DNA of 64,000 bases. Origin: Nostoc sp. LEGE 06077 (GTDB lineage Bacteria; Cyanobacteriota; Cyanobacteriia; Cyanobacteriales; Nostocaceae). Position 1 is the first letter of the stretch; the number at the start of each line of letters is the position of its first letter. The stretch spans positions 22,001-86,000 of the forward strand of contig NZ_JADEWI010000023.1 of assembly GCF_015207705.1 (NCBI RefSeq), in the 5' to 3' direction. The notes beneath the pieces were generated by a model, which saw only the letters and a program-made list of their open reading frames with translations, made no database searches and was not told the DNA's origin. Made by a program: the position numbers and the translations under genes. Positions 28,557 to 38,654 of the stretch are shown here, piece after piece.

Positions 28557-29174
28557 TTAAGCAATGCTTTGAAAAATTTGTTCGAGAGTCAAATTTAGCT
28601 CTGGGAAAATCTGTGAGATGATGCGGTCATGATTGAGGAATTGGTGAACTTGGTATTCTCCATCAACTAACGAGTAAACCGAAATAGTAGGTTGTTTGGG
28701 ATTACCGATAAATCGCCTACCGCCTAAAGCAGCATAATCTACAATCCAGTATTCAGGAATGCCTACCGCCTCATAATCAGCTGCTTTTTTTAAATAATCA
28801 TCTCTCCAGTTAGTACTAACGACCTCAATTGCTAAAGGAATTGATTTAGCTTGGCTAACAGTTGATGCTTTTTTCCACAGAGGCTCATTCACTAAATTAG
28901 GCTGATTTAAGATCAGGATATCTGGTGAATAGGCTGATTCGCCTTCCAATGGTTTAATAAACGCTGTTTTGGGAATAAAGTAAGGCAGTTTTAAACGTTT
29001 ATATTCTGTAACTATTTCTCCAACTAAAAATCCAATAAGCTGTTCATGGTCGCCAGTAGGTGGGGACATTTCAACAATTACTCCGTCGTGCAATTCATAG
29101 CGTCGCTGTTGTTTGTCTGGATACCAAGCGATAAATTCATCAAATGTAACTAGTTTACGTAAGGTTTGAGTCAT
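28557..29174 (-). CDS. Uma2-family (DUF820) putative nuclease
   Basis: A 205-residue protein of the cyanobacterial Uma2 family, with a PD-(D/E)xK-like fold. Visible motifs are YELHDGVIVEMSPP (about residues 26-39), YSPDILIL with the conserved Asp, IPLAIEVVS with the conserved Glu, and AADYEAVGIPEYWIVD. These families occur in tens of copies per genome and their function is unsettled. The frame can be opened upstream to 29222, but those extra 16 residues are encoded by a dispersed repeat, so I place the start at ATG 29174 (MTQTLRKLVTFDEF). Confidence 0.85.
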   Translation of the reverse strand: MTQTLRKLVTFDEFIAWYPDKQQRRYELHDGVIVEMSPPTGDHEQLIGFLVGEIVTEYKRLKLPYFIPKTAFIKPLEGESAYSPDILILNQPNLVNEPLWKKASTVSQAKSIPLAIEVVSTNWRDDYLKKAADYEAVGIPEYWIVDYAALGGRRFIGNPKQPTISVYSLVDGEYQVHQFLNHDRIISQIFPELNLTLEQIFQSIA

Positions 29175-29275
29175 CTGAGTGTTGAGTGTTGAGTGTTGAG
29201 TTCTGTAAAGCCCTGCGGGCATGGCTGCGCTTAGAGCGGTAGCGGGGCGTTCAGCCCGTGCTGAGTAATAATACT
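29172..29275 (-). repeat. Composite dispersed repeat, copy A
   Basis: It contains gagtgttgagtgttgagttc, then a block reading on the minus strand as tactcagcacgggct, then gaacgccccgctaccgctct, then aagcgcagccatgcccgcag. The same block occurs at 31864-32030 in opposite orientation and, shortened, at 38655-38750. It directly abuts and overlaps the start codon of the Uma2 gene. Confidence 0.8.
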
Positions 29276-29307
29276 AGCCCCCAGCCGCTAGTTCCTAGTT
29301 CCTAATA

Positions 29308-30942
29308 CTACGTCTTCAATGCTGCTTCGGCTTGGGAATGTAATAACAAACCATATTCCAATCCCTCAACTACTGCTTGATAGGAAGCTGCCAAAATATT
29401 GGTAGAAACGCCGATAGTTGTCCAGCGTTGATGGCCGTTTCCTGACTCTACTAAGGCTCTGGTTTTGGCTGCTGTACCCGCGTGTCCGTCGAGAATCCGC
29501 ACTTTGTAATCTGTTAATTCAAACCTGGCGAGTTGGGGATAAAAGTTGACTAAAGCTTTACGTAAGGCTGCATCTAAAGCTGCAACGGGGCCGTTTCCTT
29601 CCGCTGCTTCCAAAATATTTTGCCTGTTGACAGCGACTTTCACTGTGGCTAAAGCACTACTGGTTTCTTTACCTTCCACTAAGTCACAATGTACTTGAAA
29701 GCCTTTGACTTCAAAAAATTCTTGTCTTGCGCCTAAAGCTTCATACATCAACAGTGCAAAACTCGCTTCTGCGGCTTCAAATTGATAGCCTTGGCTCTCC
29801 AATTGTTTGAGGCGTTGGAGAATTTGCCGCGCTTCTGGGGTTTGCTTATCTAATTCAATACCAAAAGTCCGGGCTTTGGCTAATACATTACTGAGTCCCG
29901 ATTGTTCGGAAATTACTATCCGCCGCCGATTCCCGACTTGTTCCGGTTGAATGTGTTCATAAGTGAGGGGATTACGTTCAACTGCGGAGACATGAACGCC
30001 GCCTTTGTGAGCAAAAGCCGAACGTCCGACAAAGGGTGCGTGTTCATCAGGGGCAAGATTTACTACCTCACTGACAAAGCGACTCGCTTCTGTTAGTTGA
30101 ATAAGCTGGTGTTCTCCGATACAGCTATAACCCATCTTTAATTGTAAGTTAGGTATTAAAGAACAAAGGTTGGCATTGCCGCAGCGTTCACCATATCCAT
30201 TTATTGTTCCTTGTACCATTGTTGCCCCAGCCATAACAGCGGCTAGGGCATTTGCTACTGCCATATCGCAATCATTATGAGTATGAATGCCAATTTGAGG
30301 TTTTGTCATTGGTTTTTGACAAATGACAGATGATAAAAGACTATTAACAGTTTGCACACTTTCGCTGACTTCGTGAGGCAAAGTTCCGCCATTTGTATCA
30401 CATAAAACGAGCCATTCAGCCCCTGCGGCGATCGCGGCCTGTAATGTCTGTAAAGCATAATCAGAGTTGTGTTTGTAGCCATCGAACCAATGTTCGGCAT
30501 CGTAGATCACGCGTCTACCATGTGAGCGAAAATACTCAATAGTATCGCGGATCATCGCTAAATTTTCTTCTAAAGTTGTCTTGAGACTTTCTGTAACGTG
30601 TAAATCCCAAGATTTGCCAAAAATTGTTACCCAGCGAGAACCCGCCGTTAAAATTGCTTGCAACATTGGTTCAGCCTCGGCCACGGTATGGGGGCGACGC
30701 GTAGAACAAAATGCCACAATTTCTGAATGTTTGAGCGGATCTTCTTGGAGTTGCCAGAAAAATTGAACATCCTTCGGATTGGCACCAGGCCAACCGCCTT
30801 CAATGAAAGGAATTCTAAGTTGGTCGAGTCTTTTGGCAATGCGTAGCTTGTCTTCAATAGACACTGATAGCCCTTCGCATTGAGTGCCATCCCGTAGCGT
30901 GGTGTCATAAAGCCAAATTTGCGGAGAAGAATTTGTGGTCAT
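29308..30942 (-). CDS. cimA: Citramalate synthase
   Basis: A 544-residue enzyme of the DRE-TIM metallolyase family. CimA condenses pyruvate and acetyl-CoA to (R)-citramalate, giving 2-oxobutyrate for isoleucine without threonine. The N-terminal barrel carries LYDTTLRDGTQCEG with the catalytic Arg, and the metal-binding HTHND motif appears in IGIHTHNDCDMAVAN. The C-terminal third is the LeuA-type allosteric dimer domain, so isoleucine feedback is expected. Length, and the FIEGGWPGANPKD block, fit the long CimA type better than LeuA. ATG start; monocistronic as far as visible. Confidence 0.94.
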   Translation of the reverse strand: MTTNSSPQIWLYDTTLRDGTQCEGLSVSIEDKLRIAKRLDQLRIPFIEGGWPGANPKDVQFFWQLQEDPLKHSEIVAFCSTRRPHTVAEAEPMLQAILTAGSRWVTIFGKSWDLHVTESLKTTLEENLAMIRDTIEYFRSHGRRVIYDAEHWFDGYKHNSDYALQTLQAAIAAGAEWLVLCDTNGGTLPHEVSESVQTVNSLLSSVICQKPMTKPQIGIHTHNDCDMAVANALAAVMAGATMVQGTINGYGERCGNANLCSLIPNLQLKMGYSCIGEHQLIQLTEASRFVSEVVNLAPDEHAPFVGRSAFAHKGGVHVSAVERNPLTYEHIQPEQVGNRRRIVISEQSGLSNVLAKARTFGIELDKQTPEARQILQRLKQLESQGYQFEAAEASFALLMYEALGARQEFFEVKGFQVHCDLVEGKETSSALATVKVAVNRQNILEAAEGNGPVAALDAALRKALVNFYPQLARFELTDYKVRILDGHAGTAAKTRALVESGNGHQRWTTIGVSTNILAASYQAVVEGLEYGLLLHSQAEAALKT

Positions 30943-31395
30943 AAGACAAGATCATGGGAGACAACTGTAGAGGAAATGTGCCAATATACAACAAAAAGCC
31001 AGTTTTGTAATTTAACTATGCCCAAAGTACTAGCTAAAAATACGTGCGTCTGTCGCTGCGCCCAACGCCGCGTTCAGGTAGATTAAGGCGTATAGGGAAA
31101 TTTTGGGGTTTAAATTACAAAAAATTTTGCAGCAAAATGGTATTGACCTCTAAAACGGTGGTGCTAAAGCAAAGAACAGTCAGTTAGTTGGTAGTGATGG
31201 TGCTAGTGCGATCGATCAATCAAGTGATGTATTGACTGTGAATTAACGTCACAAAGGCCGCGATCGCTTCCTTCCCATTCTCCTACAATAGACCTGCGTT
31301 TAGCCCCTCAAGCAGAGGATGTTACGGATTATTGGATCAGGGCTATCGGATAGGACAGGAAATCAAAAGGTTAGGTTACAAAGGAGAAAAACAAT
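30943..31395. other. Intergenic region between divergent genes
   Basis: About 450 bases containing promoters for cimA and the small membrane protein. HIP1-like sites occur near 31208 and 31260. AAGGAG at 31381 is the ribosome site of the next gene. No gene or clear hairpin was found. Confidence 0.4.
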
Positions 31396-31863
31396 ATGGG
31401 TAGATGGACACCGCTTATTCTGATGGGTGGAGGCTTGGCAATTTTATTGGGTACATTGCTAGGCATCAACTTTCCAATGGGTGGAGGGCAACAAACTGCC
31501 AGCAATAATGCTCCCGGTGGCAAAACATCAAGAGTTCTCCCAGCTAATATTAATGTTAATAGCACTGCCCCCAGTAGAGGTAGTCGTGGCTTAAGTGAAG
31601 ATAGAGCCAGCACTACCCAAGAAGATAATGCTCCCACAGAAGCTAGAGGCAGCAGAAGTGCTAGGCAGGAAAGTGTGAGACAGGAAAACCTGAATACCAA
31701 CACAACTGAACGCCGCACCAGCGTTGCTCAAAATACTACTCCCAGCGAATCATTTTCCACTCCTGACAATACAGATATAACAAATACCAGAGAAGTACAA
31801 TCAACTGATACATCCGTTAGTGATAACGAATCTACAAGAGAGCCAATTCGGGCTTTGTGGTAG
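31396..31863 (+). CDS. Small membrane-anchored low-complexity protein
   Basis: A 155-residue protein of unknown function. One hydrophobic segment (residues 6-24, LILMGGGLAILLGTLLGI) can anchor it. The rest is a polar, Ser/Thr/Asn/Arg-rich tail with no predicted fold and repeated RGSR motifs (SRGSRGLS near 62 and ARGSRSAR near 84). A perfect ribosome site AAGGAG lies nine bases before ATG, so it is likely expressed well. An opposite-strand open frame (31371-31718) overlaps it but lacks such support. Confidence 0.65.
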   Translation: MGRWTPLILMGGGLAILLGTLLGINFPMGGGQQTASNNAPGGKTSRVLPANINVNSTAPSRGSRGLSEDRASTTQEDNAPTEARGSRSARQESVRQENLNTNTTERRTSVAQNTTPSESFSTPDNTDITNTREVQSTDTSVSDNESTREPIRALW

Positions 31864-32030
31864 GAAAGAAGGCAGAAGGCAGTGGTTCGACTGCGCTCAC
31901 CAACCAGAGGCAGGAGGCAGGAGGCAGGAGAAAATTTTTACTCAGCACGGGCTAAACGCCCCGCTACCGCTCTAAGCGCAGCCATGCCCGCAGGGCTTTA
32001 CAGCACTCAGCACTCAGCACTTAAGACTCC
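31864..32030 (+). repeat. Composite dispersed repeat, copy B (longest)
   Basis: Order of modules: aggcagaaggcag; a short tggttcgactgcgctcacc; aggcaggaggcaggag; aaaatttttactcagcacgg; gctaaacgccccgctaccgc; tctaagcgcagccatgcccg; then cagcactcagcactcagcac. The shared modules match copies A and C in reverse orientation. Confidence 0.85.
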
Positions 32031-32035
32031 GCACT

Positions 32036-32135
32036 TGGTCAAAACTAGTCATTGGTTACAAGTTATTAGTTATAAGTTATTTAGTTGTGTACTAATGATC
32101 AATGGCTAATAACCAATGACTAATGACTAATGACT
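32036..32135. repeat. Short tandem repeat array (taatgac type)
   Basis: Degenerate ttattag/taatgac heptamers fill this stretch and end in three near-perfect taatgac units. The start codon of thiO-thiG is the ATG of the last unit. Confidence 0.8.
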
Positions 32136-34085
32136 AGCGATGTTTTAATTATTGGTGGCGGTGTTATTGGCTTGGCGATCGCCGTCGAACTCAAATTGCG
32201 CGGGACAAATGTCACCGTGCTTTGTCGTGATTTCCAGGCTGCTGCTACCCATGCGGCTGCGGGGATGTTGGCACCAGATGCCGAAATTATCCAAGATGAG
32301 ATTATGGGTAAGTTATGCAGGCGATCGCGTGCCTTATACCCAGAATGGACAAGTAAATTAGAAGATTTAACTGGTGTCAGTACTGGTTACTGGGCTTGTG
32401 GTATTCTTGCGCCTGTTTATCAAAAATTAGAGTCTCCGACAGCTGGTGAATCACCTGCTTATTGGTTAGATCAAACTGCCATTCATCAATATCAGCCAGG
32501 ATTGGGAAATGATGTTGTCGGTGGCTGGTGGCATCCTGAAGATGCTCAAGTTGATAATCGGGCATTAGCCCAAGCACTGCGGACAGCTGTAAAATCCCTC
32601 GGTATTGAAATTCAAGACAACATCACAGTCGAGGGATTAATTCAACAGCAAGGGCAAGTTATCGGCGTACAAACCAACACAGGTGTAATTCGCGCCAGTC
32701 ACTATGTTTTAGCGGCTGGTGCTTGGTCAAGTCAATTATTACCTTTACCTGTGACTCCGCGCAAAGGACAAATGCTAAATGTCCAATTACCTGATTTTGT
32801 GCCGGAATTGCCTCTGCGGCGAGTTTTATTTGGGGAAAATATTTACATCGTACCCAGGCGGAATCGTTCGATTATTTTGGGTGCGACTAGCGAAGATGTG
32901 GGTTTTACTCCCAATAACACCCCGGCGGGGATACAATCTTTACTTCAGCAAGCTATTCGCCTATATCCACAATTACAGGATTATTCCATCCAAGAATTTT
33001 GGTGGGGTTTTCGTCCGGCTACCCCAGATGAATTACCAATCCTCGGCACTAGCCACTGTGAAAACTTAACTTTGGCTACAGGTCATTATCGTAATGGTAT
33101 TTTACTCGCGCCTGTGACAGCAGCGTTAATTGCTGATTTAATCTGCGAACACAAATCTGATCCAATACTTGCCCATTTCCATTATTCTCGGTTTCACACC
33201 CAGCCATCTACCGCCCCTATGCTCACTCACTCTGCCAATTTTACCAACGGCCATCGCCCAGTTTTATCACCACTACCTAATTCCCCACTTCCAGACTCCC
33301 CACTTGTAATTGCTGGCAAAACCTTCCAATCTCGCTTGATGACGGGAACCGGGAAGTATCGCAGTATTGCAGAAATGCAGCAAAGCATTATTACTAGTGG
33401 TTGTCAAATTGTCACTGTTGCAGTCAGACGAGTCCAAACCAAAACTCCGGGACATGAAGGTTTAGCGGAAGCATTAGATTGGTCAAAAATTTGGATGTTG
33501 CCAAATACTGCTGGTTGTCAAACTGCCGAAGAAGCGGTTCGTGTTGCCCGTTTGGGTAGAGAAATGGCAAAATTGTTGGGACAAGAAGATAATAATTTTG
33601 TGAAATTAGAAGTTATCCCCGATTCTAAATATTTATTACCAGATCCCATTGGGACGTTGCAAGCCGCCGAACAATTGGTAAAAGAAGGGTTTGCCGTATT
33701 ACCGTATATTAATGCTGACCCAATGTTAGCCAAACGCTTAGAAGAAGTAGGCTGTGCAACAGTCATGCCTTTAGCATCACCCATCGGTTCAGGACAAGGA
33801 TTAAAAACCACCGCCAATATCCAAATCATTATTGAAAACGCTAATGTGCCAGTTGTGGTGGATGCAGGTATTGGTTCACCATCAGAAGCATCTCAAGCAA
33901 TGGAATTAGGCGCAGATGCCTTATTGATTAATAGTGCGATCGCTCTAGCCCAAAATGCCCCAGCAATGGCTTACGCGATGAATTTAGCAACCGTTGCTGG
34001 TCGTTTGGCATACTTAGCTGGCAGAATGCCCATCAAATCTTACGCTAGTCCTAGTTCACCTGTGACGGGGACAATCAATACTTAA
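32130..34085 (+). CDS. thiO-thiG: Bifunctional glycine oxidase ThiO - thiazole synthase ThiG
   Basis: A 651-residue fusion covering two steps of thiamine thiazole synthesis. Residues 1-360 are ThiO, an FAD enzyme oxidising glycine to dehydroglycine: FAD motif [16 protein letters not shown] and the C-terminal FAD block [13 protein letters not shown]. Residues about 390-645 are ThiG, which joins dehydroglycine, DXP and ThiS thiocarboxylate; the Schiff-base lysine is Lys492 in FVKLEVIPD, and the phosphate-binding [11 protein letters not shown] is present. The linker [14 protein letters not shown] is coded by ccccactt-like repeats. Such fusions are known in Nostocales. No TPP riboswitch was seen here, unlike at thiC. 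The ATG is inside a heptamer repeat and no ribosome site is visible. Confidence 0.95.
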   Translation: MTSDVLIIGGGVIGLAIAVELKLRGTNVTVLCRDFQAAATHAAAGMLAPDAEIIQDEIMGKLCRRSRALYPEWTSKLEDLTGVSTGYWACGILAPVYQKLESPTAGESPAYWLDQTAIHQYQPGLGNDVVGGWWHPEDAQVDNRALAQALRTAVKSLGIEIQDNITVEGLIQQQGQVIGVQTNTGVIRASHYVLAAGAWSSQLLPLPVTPRKGQMLNVQLPDFVPELPLRRVLFGENIYIVPRRNRSIILGATSEDVGFTPNNTPAGIQSLLQQAIRLYPQLQDYSIQEFWWGFRPATPDELPILGTSHCENLTLATGHYRNGILLAPVTAALIADLICEHKSDPILAHFHYSRFHTQPSTAPMLTHSANFTNGHRPVLSPLPNSPLPDSPLVIAGKTFQSRLMTGTGKYRSIAEMQQSIITSGCQIVTVAVRRVQTKTPGHEGLAEALDWSKIWMLPNTAGCQTAEEAVRVARLGREMAKLLGQEDNNFVKLEVIPDSKYLLPDPIGTLQAAEQLVKEGFAVLPYINADPMLAKRLEEVGCATVMPLASPIGSGQGLKTTANIQIIIENANVPVVVDAGIGSPSEASQAMELGADALLINSAIALAQNAPAMAYAMNLATVAGRLAYLAGRMPIKSYASPSSPVTGTINT

Positions 34086-34437
34086 GAACTTAAGCCTGTG
34101 TCAAAGATTTTTAGTTGAAGCTGTCAATAGTCCAAAATTAAGCTTTCTTGGGCTATTGACTCTTGACCATTGACTACTAATTGTTAAAACTAATTATTTT
34201 TTAAGACTGAATTTTAATTTTTCTCAAAAACTATTTATTTATTAGTAATAAAAATATAAAAAAGAAATCCGCATAATTGCGTTTTATGCTTTATACATTT
34301 AGTTGCTAGTACAGTACGGCGTAAATAAATTACACATTTCAAATTGCCAAAAAGGTTGCTTTATCAGCTTTTTGAATTTTGACTTCCGCCTTGCGGTACT
34401 AGGTTGCAATTCTAAAATCTAAAATCTAAAATTCAAA
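34086..34437. other. Intergenic region with short tandem repeats
   Basis: It holds ttgactcttgaccattgac-type repeats near 34150-34180, an AT-rich middle, and a second heptamer array ctaaaatctaaaatctaaaa near 34410-34430 running up to the next start codon. The promoter of the DUF3352 gene should be here. No gene seen. Confidence 0.5.
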
Positions 34438-36342
34438 ATGGTATCACCGATTATTACAGTATCGCTATTATCGGCTTTGGCAGTTGCTTCTCCTGTGGCT
34501 GAGACTAGTGAAACTGCGGCATCTACTACATCTATTACGCCAGCGATCGCTAATATCTTACCAGCTGATGCACCATTGGTAGGTTTAGTCAATACCAAGG
34601 TAGATGCTTGGACAGCCTTAAATCGTTTTTATTTATTTGAAAGAGCCTTTACAGCAGCCTCTAAATATTTACCACCTTCTTTTAAACTCAGCTATGTACG
34701 CGAGATTGAGTCTTTGCTAGGTGATCAAGTCGCATTTGCTTTTTTGCCCAAGGTTGAAGGTACAACTGCAACCATAGATAATAATTTTGTGATGCTGGCT
34801 CCTATCAAAGATGAGTCACGCATACAGCCTTTTATCGACTTACTTAAAAGTGGAGATCCAAAACGGGTAAAGGTTACGGAGTATAAAGGCATTACGATTG
34901 TGGAAGTGCAACCTCCAGAACAACCAAAATTACCAGAATCACCGGAAGCACCAGAAGCAACACCATCGCCGGAATCATCAGAATCAAATTCTGAAACCAA
35001 ATTACCAGAATTATCGCCAGATCCAGCCAAGACACCCAAAATTGAACGCAAACCACAACTCAAGCAGGTTAGTTCTCAGAGAAAATCAAACTTAGCTGCT
35101 ATACCACCGATTTTAGGTAATCCAGATTGGTTAAAAACAAGACCACGAGGAATTGCGATCGCTACTTTACCAGGTTACATTGTCACCGGAATTACAGCTA
35201 AACCCATTGAGCAGATCATTGATGCTTCTCAAGGAAATACTACTCTTGCCCAAAATCCCCAATTCCAGGACACAATCAAGAATCCTCAGTACGCTAAATC
35301 TTTGTTTTCTATTTATGAAAATTTAGCAACTTTTGTGCCTTTAATTAACGACATCACCAAAGATCCTAGTCTACCTTTTCCGATTCTTGGTGGTGAAACT
35401 ATTAACATTGAGGAATTAAAAAACTTTGGTAGTGTTAATGGGTTTTTAACTGTAGAACCAGAAGGATTGCGCTTTCAAGCTACTGCCTATCGCCAAACTC
35501 CTAAATCAGAAAAAGATGAATTTCAAACGGAACAACCAGAGGCAATAGCATCAAGATTACCAGCTGCGACATACTCGGCAGCTACTGGTCACAACCTCAA
35601 TCAGAAATGGTTAATTTTAGCAGAAGCTTTCAGTGCCAAGCCACAACTCAAAGAATATCTCACCCAACTCCGAAGTTTTGTTCTTAGCAGTACTAAACTC
35701 GATTTAGAAAAAGACATCCTCAATTGGATGAATGGTGACTATGCTTTCTTTCTGTTTCCTTCTAAGGGAGGTTTATTAGGTTCAGTTCCTAACTTGAATT
35801 TAGGCATAGGTATGGCTTTAGAAACTGACAATCGAGCCGCCGCAGAAACTACTTTGAAGAAGTTAGATGAATTCATTAAATCTTTTTCCACAGGAGAAGT
35901 TGTAGTCAATACTCATAATATAAAAGGTCAAACAGTCACCAGTTGGGATGTAGGCGGAGAAGCTTCACAAAGTTTACTGGCTTATAATTGGGTAGATGAG
36001 AAAACTGTTGTGATTACCACAGGGTTTGGCGCAATTCAAGATTTAGTCCCACAGCCTTATATTCAATTACCTTCAACTTATAACTTCAAAACTGCAACTA
36101 ATCGTTTACCCAGTCCTAACTATGGGTATTTCTATTTGAATGGGGGGTCTACTTTATCATGGATTTATGGGTTTTTACCCAGTTTCTTTGATGATACAAA
36201 TTTTCGACCTTGGAAACCCATTATCGGATCAGTTTACAGTCTCAGTGCTACGAGTTCTACCACATCAGATAAAGAACAATTCGATTTTCTTATGGTATTA
36301 GCTCCTAGTAGAAAGCCAATTAGTCCCACAATTAAAGAGTAA
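34438..36342 (+). CDS. DUF3352-family exported protein
   Basis: A 634-residue cyanobacterial protein of unknown function. The first 20 residues (VSPIITVSLLSALAVASPVA) are hydrophobic and could be a signal peptide, though the usual basic N-region is missing. The start may have been eroded by the repeat array just upstream: an in-frame stop lies 18 bases before ATG. The DUF3352 region includes LPADAPLVGLVNTKVDAW and, towards the C-terminus, NYGYFYLNGGSTLSWIYGF. A Pro/Glu/Ser-rich insertion with PESP/PEAP repeats spans about residues 160-210. No enzyme motif is visible. Confidence 0.8.
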   Translation: MVSPIITVSLLSALAVASPVAETSETAASTTSITPAIANILPADAPLVGLVNTKVDAWTALNRFYLFERAFTAASKYLPPSFKLSYVREIESLLGDQVAFAFLPKVEGTTATIDNNFVMLAPIKDESRIQPFIDLLKSGDPKRVKVTEYKGITIVEVQPPEQPKLPESPEAPEATPSPESSESNSETKLPELSPDPAKTPKIERKPQLKQVSSQRKSNLAAIPPILGNPDWLKTRPRGIAIATLPGYIVTGITAKPIEQIIDASQGNTTLAQNPQFQDTIKNPQYAKSLFSIYENLATFVPLINDITKDPSLPFPILGGETINIEELKNFGSVNGFLTVEPEGLRFQATAYRQTPKSEKDEFQTEQPEAIASRLPAATYSAATGHNLNQKWLILAEAFSAKPQLKEYLTQLRSFVLSSTKLDLEKDILNWMNGDYAFFLFPSKGGLLGSVPNLNLGIGMALETDNRAAAETTLKKLDEFIKSFSTGEVVVNTHNIKGQTVTSWDVGGEASQSLLAYNWVDEKTVVITTGFGAIQDLVPQPYIQLPSTYNFKTATNRLPSPNYGYFYLNGGSTLSWIYGFLPSFFDDTNFRPWKPIIGSVYSLSATSSTTSDKEQFDFLMVLAPSRKPISPTIKE

Positions 36343-36409
36343 TTACAGAAGCTAGAAAGTTAGAGAATTCAGATTTTGAATTCTCTGACCTTCTGAATTA
36401 TTTAGTAAA

Positions 36410-37447
36410 TCAACCTAACCACTCAGGATTAAGTGCTGTACTATCAAATTGACTAGTAGTTTTGAATAATTCATACTGGCCTTTAACAGCAGCTTGGCGA
36501 GTCCGATTTAGCAGTTCTTTAACTTGTGCTTGACTCATGGGTTGAAATGTCCGAATTGCTTCAAAAGCTTGGTCTAAGATTTTCATACTTTCAATGCCTG
36601 TAATCACGGTTGAAGTTGGTAAATTCATCGCGTAGTGTAGGCATTCTATAGGCTTAACTGTGTTGCTTTTGAGAATGTTTTGATCACCCATTGATTTCAT
36701 TCCCAATACACCAATTCCATCTTTAACTAATCTGGGTAAAACTTGGCGTTCAAAACTGCGAAAATGCGCGTCCATGACATTTAATGGCATTTGGACTGTA
36801 TCAAAACGAAAGTTGTTTTGAGCAGCAACATCAAGCATTCTCAGGTGAACTAAGGGGTCTTTGTGACCAGTAAAGCCGATGTAGCGAATTTTCCCGGCTT
36901 TTTGGGCTTCTAGAACCGCCTCCATTGCGCCACCAGGGGCAAAAATCCGGTCTGGGTCTTCCATACGGATGATTTCATGATGCTGCAATAAGTCTATGCG
37001 ATCGCTCTGCAATCTTTTTAAAGAATCATTAATTTGCTTGGCCGCTGCTTCTTTAGTGCGACCATCTATTTTAGTCATCAGAAAGACTTTTTGCCGATAA
37101 CCATCCCGGAGTGCTTTCCCCATACGGATTTCACTCCCACCGTTGTGATAGTCCCAGCTATTATCCATAAAGTTGATACCGCGATCAATCGCCTTACGGA
37201 TCAGCCGAATCCCGTCTTCCTCATCTTTTGGTCTACCAATGTGGTGTCCGCCTAAACCAATTACCGAGACTCTTTCCCCAGTGCGTCCTAACTGTCGATA
37301 GATCATTTCGCCTGTTTTGGTCTGAGTAGGAGTAGGTTGATTTTGAGCTAAAGCTTGTTTAGCAAGTCCTGCTGAAGCTGCTAGTCCGATTGTTCCCAAA
37401 CCGGAAGCAGAAGCTATCTTTAGTAAATCTCGTCTGCTGATCTCCAC
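36410..37447 (-). CDS. Tat-exported aldo/keto reductase
   Basis: A 345-residue NADPH-dependent aldo/keto reductase family protein. It begins with a twin-arginine signal (SRRDLLKIASASGLGTIGLA), so it is probably exported folded with its cofactor. The catalytic tetrad fits: Asp in FMDNSWDYHNGG with its Tyr, Lys in FLMTKIDG, and His in LLQHHE. The first strand reads RVSVIGLGGHHIGRP. It starts with GTG preceded by AAGGA at seven bases. A second reductase lies upstream on the same strand, 149 bases away. Substrate unknown. Confidence 0.88.
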   Translation of the reverse strand: MEISRRDLLKIASASGLGTIGLAASAGLAKQALAQNQPTPTQTKTGEMIYRQLGRTGERVSVIGLGGHHIGRPKDEEDGIRLIRKAIDRGINFMDNSWDYHNGGSEIRMGKALRDGYRQKVFLMTKIDGRTKEAAAKQINDSLKRLQSDRIDLLQHHEIIRMEDPDRIFAPGGAMEAVLEAQKAGKIRYIGFTGHKDPLVHLRMLDVAAQNNFRFDTVQMPLNVMDAHFRSFERQVLPRLVKDGIGVLGMKSMGDQNILKSNTVKPIECLHYAMNLPTSTVITGIESMKILDQAFEAIRTFQPMSQAQVKELLNRTRQAAVKGQYELFKTTSQFDSTALNPEWLG

Positions 37448-37616
37448 AAGTGAATCCTTGAAATCAAACTATTACATCCTCATAGCTTTGCACTGGCCAA
37501 AGTCGGGTGCATCTAACTGTTGAAGGAGAAGAGAATTGATGGAGAGATATATTAATTCACCTGTTGGGAATAGAAAGTAGGGGCTGAAATAAGAGTGATA
37601 AAGACTATTTTTAACG

Positions 37617-38597
37617 TTATTTAGTCTGAAAAATATTCTGCACCATAACTTTATTTGTACTTCCGGCGGCTTTATCTAACTCTGCTATTTCTGCTGCGTC
37701 GAGTTTCCAACCTAAAGCGCCAATATTTTCTTGTGCTTGGGCGAGGGATTTTGCACCGGGGATGGGAATAGTACCTTTACAGATACACCAGTTGATGGCT
37801 ACCTGTGACATGGTTTTATTGCGAGATTGGGCTATTTCTTTTAAAGATGCTAAAAGCGATCGCACTCCTGGTAATAACTGTCTAAACAACAACCCACGAA
37901 TACCTTTGGGAAAAGTCCCTGTCTCGGAATATTTACCTGTTAATATCCCCAAAGCCAAAGGACTGTAAGCAATCAGTTTAATACCCAATTCATCACACAC
38001 ATCTTTCAATCCCAGTTGTGTCACCGGATAAGTAGACAGTAAAGAATACTGAACTTGCAACGTAGAAATCGGTACACCTCTTTCGGCAAATCTTTGATGC
38101 ACAATTTTTAACCGTGTTGGCCCGTAATTCGACAAACCAACACCTTTAACTAAACCTTGTTCGTAAAGGTCAGCTAAACCATTCAATAAGCCTTTTTCTT
38201 GCCAAGGTGCATAGTTGGCTGTAGACCAGTGCATTTGCACCAAATCGACATTTTTACCCAAGCGTTTGGCAGAAGACTGACAAGCTTTAATCATGGACTG
38301 GCGCGTCCATCGCCAAGGGTAAGCAGCCAGTTTTGTCGCAATGCAAATATTTTCCTGGTTTAAACCCTGATATTCTTGAGAAAACTTTCCTAGAAGTAAC
38401 TCACTGCGCCCATTTAATCGGCCTGTACCGTAAGAATCACCAGTGTCAAATAAGGTCACACCATTACTGACACACAAGTTAAACACGGCTTGCAACTCGT
38501 CATCCATGTTTTCGCTGTATCCCCACAGAAGTTGGTTTCCCCACGCCCAAGTTCCACAACCCATAGTTGATAGGGATAGTTTTCGACTGATTTGCAT
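37617..38597 (-). CDS. Aldo/keto reductase
   Basis: A 326-residue cytosolic aldo/keto reductase. The active-site Asp and Tyr are in LFDTGDSYGTG, the Lys in ICIATKLAAYPW, and the His in LVQMHWSTANY. The NADPH-binding end is IPIPGAKSLAQAQENIGALG. These proteins reduce aldehydes or ketones; cyanobacterial and plant members are often linked to detoxifying reactive carbonyls. Start is taken at ATG 38597; a TTG four codons upstream opens a longer frame. It is not closely related to the Tat-exported reductase beside it. Copy C of the composite repeat lies just upstream. Confidence 0.88.
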   Translation of the reverse strand: MQISRKLSLSTMGCGTWAWGNQLLWGYSENMDDELQAVFNLCVSNGVTLFDTGDSYGTGRLNGRSELLLGKFSQEYQGLNQENICIATKLAAYPWRWTRQSMIKACQSSAKRLGKNVDLVQMHWSTANYAPWQEKGLLNGLADLYEQGLVKGVGLSNYGPTRLKIVHQRFAERGVPISTLQVQYSLLSTYPVTQLGLKDVCDELGIKLIAYSPLALGILTGKYSETGTFPKGIRGLLFRQLLPGVRSLLASLKEIAQSRNKTMSQVAINWCICKGTIPIPGAKSLAQAQENIGALGWKLDAAEIAELDKAAGSTNKVMVQNIFQTK

Positions 38598-38654
38598 TTT
38601 GATTGTCAATCACGCACCATCTGTATTATCTGCGGACATCGCCCTTTAATTTCA

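Noticed and set aside
28557..29222. Longer Uma2 protein starting at 29222
   Set aside because: The extra 16 codons are dispersed-repeat sequence found elsewhere, while the family N-terminus begins near MTQTLRKLVTFDEF.
31371..31718. 115-residue frame opposite the small membrane protein
   Set aside because: The plus-strand frame has AAGGAG and a membrane-protein pattern; the minus frame is its low-complexity shadow.
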